From Spirochaetaceae bacterium (lineage in GTDB: Bacteria; Spirochaetota; Spirochaetia; Treponematales; Breznakiellaceae), in assembly GCA_031277165.1 (NCBI GenBank), contig JAISLT010000039.1:1-38009 (forward strand): 38,009 bases of DNA, given 5' to 3'. Below, in pieces: positions 24,060 through 32,556 of this stretch. A program made the translations under genes and the position numbers. The first letter of the stretch is position 1. Each line of letters starts with the position of its first letter. The notes beneath the pieces were generated by a model. That model did not search any database, was not told the origin of the DNA, and saw nothing but the letters and a program-made list of their open reading frames with translations.

Positions 24060-24965
24060 ATGAGACTTTTAACCCGGTCTGATTTTGACGGGCTTGCCTG
24101 TGGAGCTCTGCTGGAGTATCTGGGTCTGATTAATGAATATAAATTTGTACATCCTAAGGATATTCAGGACGGATTGGTCGAGGCTACTTCCAACGATATT
24201 TTAGCAAATATTCCATATATTAAGGGTTGTAAACTCTGGTTTGACCATCATTACAGCGAAACCGAACGGCTGGGACAGGACGCTTATTTTGAGGGGATTT
24301 CCCGGCCCGCCCCCAGTTGTGCCAGGGTAATCTACGATTACTACGGCGGGGACGAAAAACTTGGCCGCTTTAACGAAATGCTTACATATGTAGACAAGAT
24401 GGATTCGGGGAACCTTAGCGTTGAAGAAATACTCCACCCCAGGGGGTGGATACTTTTGGGTTTTATCATGGATCCCCGGACAGGACTGGGCCGGTTTCGC
24501 GATTTTACCATTAGCAACTACGAACTGATGATTATGCTGGCCAAGGCCTGCATGGATAAATCTATCGAAGAAATTCTTGCAATGAGGGACGTTAAGGAGC
24601 GGGTGGACCTTTACATGGAGCAGGAAGGGACCTTCCAGGAAATGCTTCGCAGGCAGGCCAGAATCGAAGGAAACGCCATTGTGGTGGACCTTCGGGGAAT
24701 AGAAACCATCAATGTGGGAAACCGGTTTGTCATTTATACCCTGTTTCCCCAGCAGAATATTTTACTGTGGATCATCGACGGCCGGAACAAACAGAACGCC
24801 GTTATTACCCTGGGGTACAGCATCATCAACCGCAGCGCCACCGTTAATGTGGGGAGCCTGCTGCTTAAATATGGAGGCGGCGGTCATGTTCAGGTGGGTA
24901 CCTGCCAGGTGGAGTACGGCGATGCGGATCGGGTAATCCAAGAGATCATTGGACTTGTCCGGTAA
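24060..24965 (+). CDS. DHH-family phosphoesterase
   Basis: The 301-residue protein belongs to the DHH superfamily. The first metal-binding motif SDFDGLACG is at residues 7-15, the DHH triad is at residues 62-64 in LWFDHHYSE, and the DHHA1-type end GGGGHVQVG is near residue 285. Members hydrolyse oligoribonucleotides, pAp, cyclic dinucleotides or polyphosphate with two Mn2+ ions, and the true substrate is undecided here. The ATG at 24060 follows AGGAGG (24047-24052). An in-frame start 30 bases upstream is less likely. TATACT at 24023-24028 may be its -10 box. It is divergent to the M16 gene and converges with the TPR gene. Confidence 0.83.
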   Translation: MRLLTRSDFDGLACGALLEYLGLINEYKFVHPKDIQDGLVEATSNDILANIPYIKGCKLWFDHHYSETERLGQDAYFEGISRPAPSCARVIYDYYGGDEKLGRFNEMLTYVDKMDSGNLSVEEILHPRGWILLGFIMDPRTGLGRFRDFTISNYELMIMLAKACMDKSIEEILAMRDVKERVDLYMEQEGTFQEMLRRQARIEGNAIVVDLRGIETINVGNRFVIYTLFPQQNILLWIIDGRNKQNAVITLGYSIINRSATVNVGSLLLKYGGGGHVQVGTCQVEYGDADRVIQEIIGLVR

Positions 24966-25020
24966 CCCGCTTGTGCGGGGAAGGCTCTGCGGCGAGGAGG
25001 TTCATTGAACGGGTTGTTTT

Positions 25021-25068
25021 TTAAAAGGGGCTTTTCCAAAACTGAAGTTTTGGGGAAGCCCCTTTTAA
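25021..25068. terminator. bidirectional terminator hairpin
   Basis: Arms of 22 bases (25021-25042 and 25047-25068) with a TGAA loop pair with only two G-U wobbles. AAAAGGGGCTT on one side and AAGCCCCTTTT on the other give an A-tract/GC stem/T-tract arrangement in both directions, fitting its place between the convergent DHH and TPR genes. It shares the AAAACT/GTTTT core with other hairpins in the window. Confidence 0.75.
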
Positions 25069-25129
25069 CACGGTAACATGAGCCCGGCCGCCGCGGGCGG
25101 GTCTTCGGGTTTAATTTCAATCGCCGGAA

Positions 25130-28100
25130 TTAACCGCCTTCTTCCCGCTGTTCCGGCAGGGCGGAAACATCTACCGGCAACGCGCTTCCCATGGCGGCGC
25201 TTTCCGGCGGCGCACCCTCCGCAGCGGGTTCTTCCGCTGACAGGGACTCCGCCGGCGGGACTTCTACTGCCGGGACATTTTCTGCAGCGGCGGCTTCCGG
25301 CGGCGCGCCCTCCACAGCGGGTTCTTCCACTGATAGGGCTTCCGCCGGCGGGGATTTAGCAGGTTTTTTTCTTTTGCTCCGGGTTTTCTTTACATTTTCC
25401 GCAGCCCAGTCGTTTAAAATGGCCTTAAGTCCCTGGTCGGTAAGTTTTAGGGTTTTGCCGCAGCCGGGACAGGTAAAGCGGCCGGATTCATCCAGGGCGT
25501 CTTTGCGGCAGCCCACACAGTAGGTTTTGCCGCAGCTGGGGCAGGTTCCGGCGGGCATGTTGTCCGGGGGCATGGCATAAAGCCTAAGGGCGGGGATAGG
25601 CGGAGGGTTCCGTTCCACCTTCCATTCCCTGCCGCAGGATGCGCAGCTTATGGTGCGGAACAGGGCTTCTTCCATCCATGCTTCAAGCTGATCCCGGCCC
25701 GCGGCGGTTTCTTCGCTAAGGTCCAGATCGTCCAGGCGGGCAAGAATTTTCTCCACATCGTCCCATCGGCCTCCAAAGGCGCAGGTCCAGCCCAGGTGGA
25801 GCAGGGACGGAACATGATCGGGATCGATTTTTAAGGCTGCCCTGGCGGCGGCCTCGGCCCGTTTATATTCGCCCTTTTTAACCGCCACATAGGCGATTAG
25901 TTCTAACATCTCCGGGCTTGTTTCGGGGGAAAAATCCCGGTCTCCGGTCCCCGCGGTAAGGACCATATCCGCCTCGCCGTAACGGCCCAGTTCAATCAGG
26001 CACGAGGCCCGGTTATAGCGGTACTGGGGGTTTTCCGGGGCGGCGGCGGCGGCCCGGCGGTAGTACCGGTCCGCCTCTTCAAAACGGCGGGACCGGATCA
26101 ACAGGTTCCCCGCACAGTTTGCCAGAAGCCCCTCGGGGTCCTCCTCCGGGGCCGATTCCAGTATTTTTAGGGCCCGGTCTTCCTGGTTCTTTAGGTAAAG
26201 CGAAACCGCCCGGTTTACCCGGACCGCGGGGACCTCCCCCAAGATCGCCGCGGCTTCGTCAAGGTAAGAAGCGGCCCTGTCCACATCGCCCCGGCTAAGG
26301 GCCACATGGGCTGCAAAATTGTGAATCCATCCAAAGGTTTCCGGGTCCTCCTCTTTTTTAAAGGCCAGAATTGCCTCCAGGGCCGGTGCCAGGGCCGGAT
26401 CCTCCGGATCAGGATTAAGGAGAAAACGGTTTTCTATAAGCCGAAAACGAAAAAGCGGATAATCCGGGGCATACTTTACCGCCCGTTCCAGCAGCGGCAG
26501 AGACTCCCTTCGTTTTCCATCGCGGATTAAGAGAAGCCCCTGGAGGAAGTACAGCGCCGGATCCGGTTCCGGCTTCTTCCGGCTTTCTTTGCGAAGCTCC
26601 TCGGCCTTTTCCAGTTCCAGCCGGGCGGTTTCCCAGTCTTCTATGCCAAAGGCCCACTTGCCGGTAAGGGCCCGGGCCTCCCAATTTGACTCCCCCAGAA
26701 GGCGGAATTTCGGCACCAGCAGGCCCAGTTCCTCGTAGCGGTTTTCTCCCAGAAAGATCCGGCCCGCCTTACTATACCGGTCCAGGGCCCGGTCTGTTTC
26801 TCCCAGTAATTCGTAGGCGGCGGCGGCGTTTTTTGCGGTTAGGCCCTTGGTTTGGTCAAGGTCAAAGGCCCTGTCGTAGGCTTCCGCCGCCTTCCGGTAT
26901 GCTCCGGTATTAAAGTATCCGTGGCCCAGCAGGTTAAGCAGCGCCGGAGGATCTGCAAAGGCCCGGTAGAAGGGGGAACCGCCGTCCTCCGGGGCCGCAC
27001 CGGCAAGCTCTTCGATCCATTGGATTAGGTCCCGGTACCGTCCCTGGGAATAGAGCAGGGCCGCCTTCATATCGAAGCCTTTCCGGACTTGTTCCTCCGA
27101 AGCTTCCCCGGAGCTCAGAAGGGTCCCGATGTAGTCCTCCGCTTCATGCCACAGTTCCAGGGCCATGGCAAGCCGTGCCCCCAGGAGCAATTCCGGGGGT
27201 TTTCTAAAGACCAGTTCCGTTTCCTCGGGACATATGGCGGCCAGTACCACCGCATCCTGCGCCGCAGCCAGTTCGGCGGAAAGGGCCTTTGTCATGGCTT
27301 CCCGTTTTTCCCAGGCCTTGCGGAGCTGTACCAATGCGGGGTTTGCCCGGCCCAGGGCGGTAAAGGTTTCTGCCAGCCGTATGCGGTTTTCCGGGGGGGC
27401 GGAATTTTCCAGGGTATCGTAGCGTTTTCCCGTCTCTCCAATCCGGGAATCAAGACTAAAGGAACACAGCTCCGCCAGGGCGGTAAAATCGTCCAAAGGA
27501 CCGGGGATTTTGCCGTCCCGCCCCAGGACAGGGTCCTCCGGGCCGCTTTGCCCCGGACCGGCTTTTCCCAGGGCGGGGTCTTCCGGGCCGCCGCTTACCG
27601 GAACGCCCTCCGCCCCCGGTTCGGGGATTTTTTCTTCATAGCTGGCGCCGGCAAAGCAGATCCGGCCCCCGGAAATGGAAGCATCGTTCCAGCTTCCCGC
27701 CCATTGTCCGTTGATCGCCGCCAGGATTCTGCTTCCGTAGGCGGCAATTTCCAGATCAAATTCCAGCGCTTCCCTGGTGGGGGAAATTCCCGGCGCTTCG
27801 GTCCACCCTGCCAGGGCCAGGGGGGTACTGTTCCGGACCAGATCCAGCCGGAAGTAACCCCGGTTTGACACCAGTACCATATAATAGGTTCTATCGTCCA
27901 CCATGCGAAAGATAAAACCTGCGGCGGCGTACCCGCCCTTGGGATTAAGCCGGATCCGGCCCTTAATATTCAGATCCTGGTAGCGAAAAATCATGTCCTC
28001 GGTCCAGGCAATACAGTTGGTTTTTTTGATCCCCAGGCAAAGGGCGTTATTACACAGATAGGCACGATATAAATTTTCTGATGTAATAGAAAAACGGACA

Positions 28101-28231
28101 CAGGGTATTTTGTCCGGCGGATCTTCCTGGGTAAAATCGGCCGCCCATTGTTCTTCTACAATCTGGTCCGGATCAATTTTCTGATTTTTAGGCGAACCAA
28201 AGCCGAAGAGTTTTTTCCAGAAACTGAACAT
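25130..28231 (-). CDS. large TPR protein with zinc ribbons and an Ala/Glu/Pro tail
   Basis: Taking ATG at 28231 (start MFSFWKKLFGFG) gives 1,033 residues; an upstream in-frame start at 28552 would run through the divergent gene and is rejected. An N-terminal beta-rich part (about residues 40-190, with YYMVLVSNRGYFRLDLVR) looks like a carbohydrate-binding or concanavalin-like domain. Many TPR repeats follow (for example LLGHGYFNTGAYRKAAEAYD, and DPDHVPSLLHLGW near the end). Near the C-terminus are four CxxC motifs, likely two zinc ribbons (coded at about 25445-25650). A tail of about 75 Ala/Glu/Pro residues with two related copies ends it. I see no signal peptide, so it is probably cytoplasmic and works as a scaffold. 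Its partner is unknown. Confidence 0.8.
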   Translation of the reverse strand: MFSFWKKLFGFGSPKNQKIDPDQIVEEQWAADFTQEDPPDKIPCVRFSITSENLYRAYLCNNALCLGIKKTNCIAWTEDMIFRYQDLNIKGRIRLNPKGGYAAAGFIFRMVDDRTYYMVLVSNRGYFRLDLVRNSTPLALAGWTEAPGISPTREALEFDLEIAAYGSRILAAINGQWAGSWNDASISGGRICFAGASYEEKIPEPGAEGVPVSGGPEDPALGKAGPGQSGPEDPVLGRDGKIPGPLDDFTALAELCSFSLDSRIGETGKRYDTLENSAPPENRIRLAETFTALGRANPALVQLRKAWEKREAMTKALSAELAAAQDAVVLAAICPEETELVFRKPPELLLGARLAMALELWHEAEDYIGTLLSSGEASEEQVRKGFDMKAALLYSQGRYRDLIQWIEELAGAAPEDGGSPFYRAFADPPALLNLLGHGYFNTGAYRKAAEAYDRAFDLDQTKGLTAKNAAAAYELLGETDRALDRYSKAGRIFLGENRYEELGLLVPKFRLLGESNWEARALTGKWAFGIEDWETARLELEKAEELRKESRKKPEPDPALYFLQGLLLIRDGKRRESLPLLERAVKYAPDYPLFRFRLIENRFLLNPDPEDPALAPALEAILAFKKEEDPETFGWIHNFAAHVALSRGDVDRAASYLDEAAAILGEVPAVRVNRAVSLYLKNQEDRALKILESAPEEDPEGLLANCAGNLLIRSRRFEEADRYYRRAAAAAPENPQYRYNRASCLIELGRYGEADMVLTAGTGDRDFSPETSPEMLELIAYVAVKKGEYKRAEAAARAALKIDPDHVPSLLHLGWTCAFGGRWDDVEKILARLDDLDLSEETAAGRDQLEAWMEEALFRTISCASCGREWKVERNPPPIPALRLYAMPPDNMPAGTCPSCGKTYCVGCRKDALDESGRFTCPGCGKTLKLTDQGLKAILNDWAAENVKKTRSKRKKPAKSPPAEALSVEEPAVEGAPPEAAAAENVPAVEVPPAESLSAEEPAAEGAPPESAAMGSALPVDVSALPEQREEGG
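27531..27591 (-). repeat. 45-base-spaced in-frame repeat in the TPR protein
   Basis: GGGTCCTCCGGGCCGC (27531-27546) recurs with one change at 27576-27591. Its translation gives GPEDPVLG and GPEDPALG, 15 residues apart, in a low-complexity linker of the TPR protein. Confidence 0.65.
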
Positions 28232-28273
28232 ACTGTTACTGTACCGCAAAAGGGCGGATAAGTCGAGGTTGGC

Positions 28274-29647
28274 ATGGATGTGAACAGGATAAAAGAGGCT
28301 GTAAAAAAAATTGTACAGACCGCCCGGGCAAATGCGGCGGCGGTGCCCGGGGCCCTGGCAAAGGGGCTGCGGAATCTTTTTAGCCGGATCCAGCCCCCGG
28401 AAACAGTAAAAAAATTCCTTGCCAGGATCCGCGGAATTTCCGCCGACAAGGTACTGTGGATCTGGGCGGTGGTAATGCTCGGGGGCGGGGTGCTTTTTAA
28501 GATTGTCAGCGGAAACCTGCTGGGCATGAACACCACCCTGGTTTTTGCCCAATGGTGGGAGGACGATCTAAGCAGCCAGGCCTTGGTAAATTTGGCCGCA
28601 GAATTCGAAGCGCAAAATCCCCGGATCACCCTTAAGCTGGAAAAGATGACATGGCCGGAAATACGGGCGGCCTTTGAGACCGGGGATTCTAAAAAAAAGC
28701 AGCCGGATATATTCAGTGTCGATCCCTATGCGGCTTTGGGGTTGGAGGCGTATATACAGCCGGAGGATCCCCTTACCGGGGGGCCGCAGCCGGTGATCTC
28801 GTTTATTAATGTTCTTTTTTATAACATCGATCTGTTCCAGGCCGCGGGTTTTGATCGGCCCCCGAAAAATCAAACCGAATTTCTTTCCTATGTTCAAAGA
28901 ATAGGCCAGGGAAACAGCGGTGTTTACGGAGCGGGTCTTGCCTTGGGGGACAATACCCCCCAGGGCGTAAGCCGCCACCTTTTATCCTGGATATGGTCGG
29001 CCCTGGGAAATCCCGAAACCGAATCTTTTAGTTTTAATTCCCCCCAGGTAGTTTCGGTATTGACCTTTCTTAACCGGCTTAAGCAAAGCCTCTATTCCGA
29101 TCCTTTCTCTGTAACAGAGGCGGAACTGGTTCGGGCCTTTGCCGAAGGAAAGGTGGGGATGATGATAGGCTCGGTGGCGAATATCCGGGAATTACAGACC
29201 GCCATGGACGGCAGCTTTGGGGTTACCACCATACCGGGCATTGAATCCTATGTACGAAAGCCGGTTTTTCCCCTTACGGTATGGTATGCCAGCGTTAACC
29301 AGCGGAGCGAGCACCGGGAAGAAGCCCAGCGTTTTCTTTCGTTCTTAAAAGAAAAAGACGGCATTATCGCCGCCGAAGCCTATGCGGTTCCGGGGAATGG
29401 CCGGCGGAATCCGGATCTGTCAAAGAACGATCCCCTCTATGCCAAGGCCTTCGATATGTACGAAGCCGGCGAAATAATTCGGGATCTCTATGGGGTCCAG
29501 GAAGTGTCCGAATTGAACAGCCTTATCCGCCGGGAAGTTAGGCTGATGTTCCTTGGGGCCAAGACGCCGGAACAATGCGCCGGGACAATACAGCTGGGGT
29601 GGGAGGGGGCCGCAGAAAAAATCACAGCCTATGCAAGTCCGGATTAA
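28274..29647 (+). CDS. membrane-anchored extracellular solute-binding protein
   Basis: The 457-residue protein resembles family 1 solute-binding proteins of sugar ABC importers. After about 55 amphipathic residues there is one membrane helix (about 56-75, ADKVLWIWAVVMLGGGVLFKI). The ligand-binding module follows, beginning TLVFAQWWEDD with typical landmarks FEAQNPRITLKLEKMTWPEI and PDIFSVDPYAALGLEAYI. Unlike most such proteins it has no lipobox, so it is held by an N-terminal helix. No permease or ATPase gene is adjacent, so it may serve another transporter or act as a sensor. The ATG follows GAGG by 6 bases, 42 bases from the divergent TPR start. Its end overlaps aroA by 17 bases. Confidence 0.82.
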   Translation: MDVNRIKEAVKKIVQTARANAAAVPGALAKGLRNLFSRIQPPETVKKFLARIRGISADKVLWIWAVVMLGGGVLFKIVSGNLLGMNTTLVFAQWWEDDLSSQALVNLAAEFEAQNPRITLKLEKMTWPEIRAAFETGDSKKKQPDIFSVDPYAALGLEAYIQPEDPLTGGPQPVISFINVLFYNIDLFQAAGFDRPPKNQTEFLSYVQRIGQGNSGVYGAGLALGDNTPQGVSRHLLSWIWSALGNPETESFSFNSPQVVSVLTFLNRLKQSLYSDPFSVTEAELVRAFAEGKVGMMIGSVANIRELQTAMDGSFGVTTIPGIESYVRKPVFPLTVWYASVNQRSEHREEAQRFLSFLKEKDGIIAAEAYAVPGNGRRNPDLSKNDPLYAKAFDMYEAGEIIRDLYGVQEVSELNSLIRREVRLMFLGAKTPEQCAGTIQLGWEGAAEKITAYASPD

Positions 29648-31067
29648 ACCCCATACCTTTAGCGGTACGGTGGCCGTTCCTTCTTCCAAGTCCCACACCA
29701 TACGGCGCCTTCTTATGGCATCCCTGGGCGGTGGCACTTCCCGGATCGAAAATCCCCTGGAGTCCCTGGACACCCTATCCTGTGCCGCCGCATGCCGGGC
29801 CCTGGGGGCCAAAATTACCGGCGGGAACGGCGGCCCCTGGATTGTCCGGGGCCGCCGTTCCCAGGCCGCCTGCACCCAGGTCCCCGGTCTCCAGGATCCC
29901 TGCCCCGGCGATCCGGACCCCCAGATCTCCGGCTCCCCGTTCCCGGCGGCGAAAGACCGTTCCGGGGAAGCGCCACAAATAGACGTGGGCAATTCGGGAA
30001 CCACCCTATTCTTTGCCCTTGCTGCGGCGGCCCTGGGAAGAAGACCTATCACCTTTACCGGGGACGAACAAATAGCCCGCCGCAGTGCCGGGCCCCTGCT
30101 GGAAGCCCTAAAAACCCTGGGGGCCTCGGTGGATTCAAATGGGGGCTGTACGCCTATCACAGTCTGCGGCCCCTGGAGGGGCGGCAGGGTCAGTATTTCC
30201 TGTCCCACCAGTCAGTACCTTTCGGCGCTCCTGTTTGCCGCACCCCTGGCGGCTCCGGGGATAGTTACCGAAATAGAGACGCCCCTGCTTAATGAAAAAC
30301 CCTACGTTGACATGACCCTTTGGTACCTAGAAAAACAGGGCCTGTCCGGTCCGGGAAAAGGGCCGGGCCTTAACTCCATGGAACCCTATGCCCGGTTCGT
30401 TATTACCGGGGGAGCGGCATACAGGCCCATAAACGGCCCCGTTCCCGGGGATTTTTCTTCCGCGGCCTTTCCCGCCGCGGGGGCGGTAATTTCCGGGGGC
30501 AGGGTAAGCCTTCGGGGGCTTGATCCGGAAGATACCCAAGGGGACAAGGTTTTTTTTGACCATCTGGTTAAAATGGGCTGCGAGGTACGATGGAAGAAAA
30601 CCGGCATTAACCCCCATAGTTCCTGGGAGCTTACGGTGTCCCGTTCCGGTCCGCTCCGGGGGGGAACCTTCGACCTTAACGCCACCCCGGACCTGCTCCC
30701 GGTAATGGCGGTCCTGGCCGCCTATGCGGAGGGAGAAACGGCGCTTGTCAACGCCGCCCATGCCCGGATCAAAGAAACGGACCGCATTGCCGTGATGGCC
30801 GGGGAATTGAAAAAACTCGGGGTCCCCTGCAGGGAAGAACCCGGCGGACTATTCATAGGGGGAACCGGCGGCAGGGCAAAGACAGGACCCCGGGCGGAAG
30901 GAGAGGCGGTTCTGGATGGCCGGGGGGATCACCGGGTTGTTATGGCCCTGGCCTGCGCCGCCCTGGGACTTCCCCCGGAACAAACCGCAGAGCTTCGGGG
31001 GGCCGAAGCGGCGGACATAACCTATCCGGGGTTTCTGGAACTTTTAACAGCCCGCAGATATACTTAA
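29631..31067 (+). CDS. aroA: EPSP synthase AroA with low-complexity insert
   Basis: AroA joins shikimate-3-phosphate and PEP to 5-enolpyruvylshikimate-3-phosphate in aromatic amino-acid synthesis. Seen motifs are PSSKSHTIR (residues 17-25) with the PEP-binding Lys, DVGNSGTTLFF (118-128), QYLSALLFAAPLA, ATPDLLPVMAVLA, RIKETDRI and DHRVVMALA. The product is 478 residues, about 45 more than usual, because of a Pro/Gly-rich insert at about 76-116. The ATG at 29631 matches the family start (MQVRIKPHTFSG) and overlaps the upstream gene by 17 bases; a longer in-frame start at 29553 adds 26 residues unlike the family. trkA follows after 4 bases. Confidence 0.93.
   Translation: MQVRIKPHTFSGTVAVPSSKSHTIRRLLMASLGGGTSRIENPLESLDTLSCAAACRALGAKITGGNGGPWIVRGRRSQAACTQVPGLQDPCPGDPDPQISGSPFPAAKDRSGEAPQIDVGNSGTTLFFALAAAALGRRPITFTGDEQIARRSAGPLLEALKTLGASVDSNGGCTPITVCGPWRGGRVSISCPTSQYLSALLFAAPLAAPGIVTEIETPLLNEKPYVDMTLWYLEKQGLSGPGKGPGLNSMEPYARFVITGGAAYRPINGPVPGDFSSAAFPAAGAVISGGRVSLRGLDPEDTQGDKVFFDHLVKMGCEVRWKKTGINPHSSWELTVSRSGPLRGGTFDLNATPDLLPVMAVLAAYAEGETALVNAAHARIKETDRIAVMAGELKKLGVPCREEPGGLFIGGTGGRAKTGPRAEGEAVLDGRGDHRVVMALACAALGLPPEQTAELRGAEAADITYPGFLELLTARRYT
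29856..29978 (+). repeat. Pro/Gly-rich in-frame insert within aroA
   Basis: The segment encodes about 41 residues rich in Pro, Gly, Asp and Gln between the strand ending GPWIVRG and the conserved DVGNSGTT motif. On the opposite strand it reads as repeats of Gly-Ala-Gly-Asp-Leu-Gly, showing that it arose by short tandem duplication of a C/G-rich unit. Other AroA proteins have a few residues here. Confidence 0.65.
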
Positions 31068-31071
31068 TTCC

Positions 31072-32556
31072 ATGCACATCATTATTGTCGGAGCGGGGCT
31101 TGTGGGAACCCAATTGGCCCGTCAATTAATTGAAGAAAAACATGATATTGCCATTATAGAAGCCCATGAAGAACGGGCCCGGCATGTGTCGAACCGGCTT
31201 GATTGTATAGTTCTTCATGACGAGGGGAATTCTATTAACGCCCTGGAAGAGGCGGGAATTGCCAAGGCCGACGCCCTGGTCTGCGTCACCGATTCCGACG
31301 AAGTAAATATGATCATCTGCGGGCTGGCCCAGCGGTATCCCGGACTGCTTAAGATTGCCCGGGTACGGAACGATGAATACGTCCGCAGAAATTTTCAAAA
31401 CCAGGTGGAGGGGGCCGCTGCCATGGGGATAGATTTTTTTATCCACCCCGATGTAGAAGCCGCCCAGTCTGTCCTGGATGCGATTGAACACGGAGCCCTG
31501 GGGAACATCCTCTCCTTTACCGGAACCCCCTACGAACTGGGGGCCATTGATGTGCTGGCCGCTTCCCCCTTTGACGGACTTCTTTTAAAGGACTTTCGCA
31601 GCCTTATTGAGGGAGAAAGCCTTGTAACGCTGGTGGAACGCCGGGGAAAATGCATCCTCCCCACGGGAACCACTAAACTTCAGGCGGGAGATCGGATGTA
31701 CCTGCTTGCCAAGGATGACGATCTTACCCTGGGGTTTAAACTTGCCGGAAGGCCGGAAAAACCGATCCACCGGATCGGCATAGTAGGCGGGGGACGGCTG
31801 GGTTCATTGATTGCCGGGGGCCTTTTAAATAAGGAAAAACGCAGGCCCGGCGAAAAAGCCCGGAGTTTTAACGAACCCTATGACGAAGCCGGGGTCCCTA
31901 GGGGAAAAGCCCACAGAGGTTTTTTTTCTTTTTTACGGACCCTGGTTCCCCGGAGCCTTAAAAAGGTTATCATCGTTGAACAGGACTACGGTCTTTGCAA
32001 GGAACTGGCCGCCAGGTTTCCCGATGCGCTGATCCTTAATGAGGATATTTCCGATGAAAGCTTTATTGCCGAAGAGCGGATCGACGATTTAGATCTTATT
32101 GTTACCGCCACGGAACATCAGGAACTGAACATCATAACCGCGGTGTACCTTAAATCCCAGGGAGTGGCCAGGGCCATCGCCATGGTAAGCAGCGCCGGAT
32201 ATGCCGCCATAGCCCGAAAGCTTGGGGTAGATGTGGTGATCCCCATAAAATCGGTGGTGATCGATTCGATCCTCTCCAAGCTTATGGGGGGCGGAGTCAA
32301 GGGCGTACATCGCATAGGGGACGGTACCGTGGGGATCCTGGAGGTGGATATTAAGACCGGCTCCCCGGCGGAAGGAAAATCCCTTAAGGACTTTCATTTA
32401 CCGGAGGGCGCGCTGGTAATGCTGGTAAACCGGGAGGCGGAGGACGATTTTATTCCCCGGGGAGACTATATGTATACCCCGGGGCACCGGCTTTTGCTTA
32501 TTGCCAAAAACGGAAGCGAAATGGACATAGAAAAGATCTTTGGGCGGCCAAAATGA
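31072..32556 (+). CDS. trkA: Trk potassium uptake regulatory protein TrkA
   Basis: The 494-residue protein is the NAD(H)-binding gating subunit of Trk potassium uptake, held at the inner face of the membrane by TrkH. It has two RCK halves. The first has the Rossmann motif GAGLVG at residues 7-12 followed by a TrkA-C region (about 155-225). The second starts with IGIVGGGRLG at about 238 and ends with another TrkA-C region (about 405-490, EGALVMLVNREAEDDFIPRG). A basic linker of about 40 residues (EKRRPGEKARSF...) lies inside the second half, after the Rossmann loop, and makes it longer than the usual 450-460. It begins 4 bases after aroA and overlaps trkH by 4 bases (ATGA). Confidence 0.93.
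   Translation: MHIIIVGAGLVGTQLARQLIEEKHDIAIIEAHEERARHVSNRLDCIVLHDEGNSINALEEAGIAKADALVCVTDSDEVNMIICGLAQRYPGLLKIARVRNDEYVRRNFQNQVEGAAAMGIDFFIHPDVEAAQSVLDAIEHGALGNILSFTGTPYELGAIDVLAASPFDGLLLKDFRSLIEGESLVTLVERRGKCILPTGTTKLQAGDRMYLLAKDDDLTLGFKLAGRPEKPIHRIGIVGGGRLGSLIAGGLLNKEKRRPGEKARSFNEPYDEAGVPRGKAHRGFFSFLRTLVPRSLKKVIIVEQDYGLCKELAARFPDALILNEDISDESFIAEERIDDLDLIVTATEHQELNIITAVYLKSQGVARAIAMVSSAGYAAIARKLGVDVVIPIKSVVIDSILSKLMGGGVKGVHRIGDGTVGILEVDIKTGSPAEGKSLKDFHLPEGALVMLVNREAEDDFIPRGDYMYTPGHRLLLIAKNGSEMDIEKIFGRPK

Noticed and set aside
27089-27868. 259-codon plus-strand open frame
   Set aside because: It is antisense to the TPR protein and without family features.
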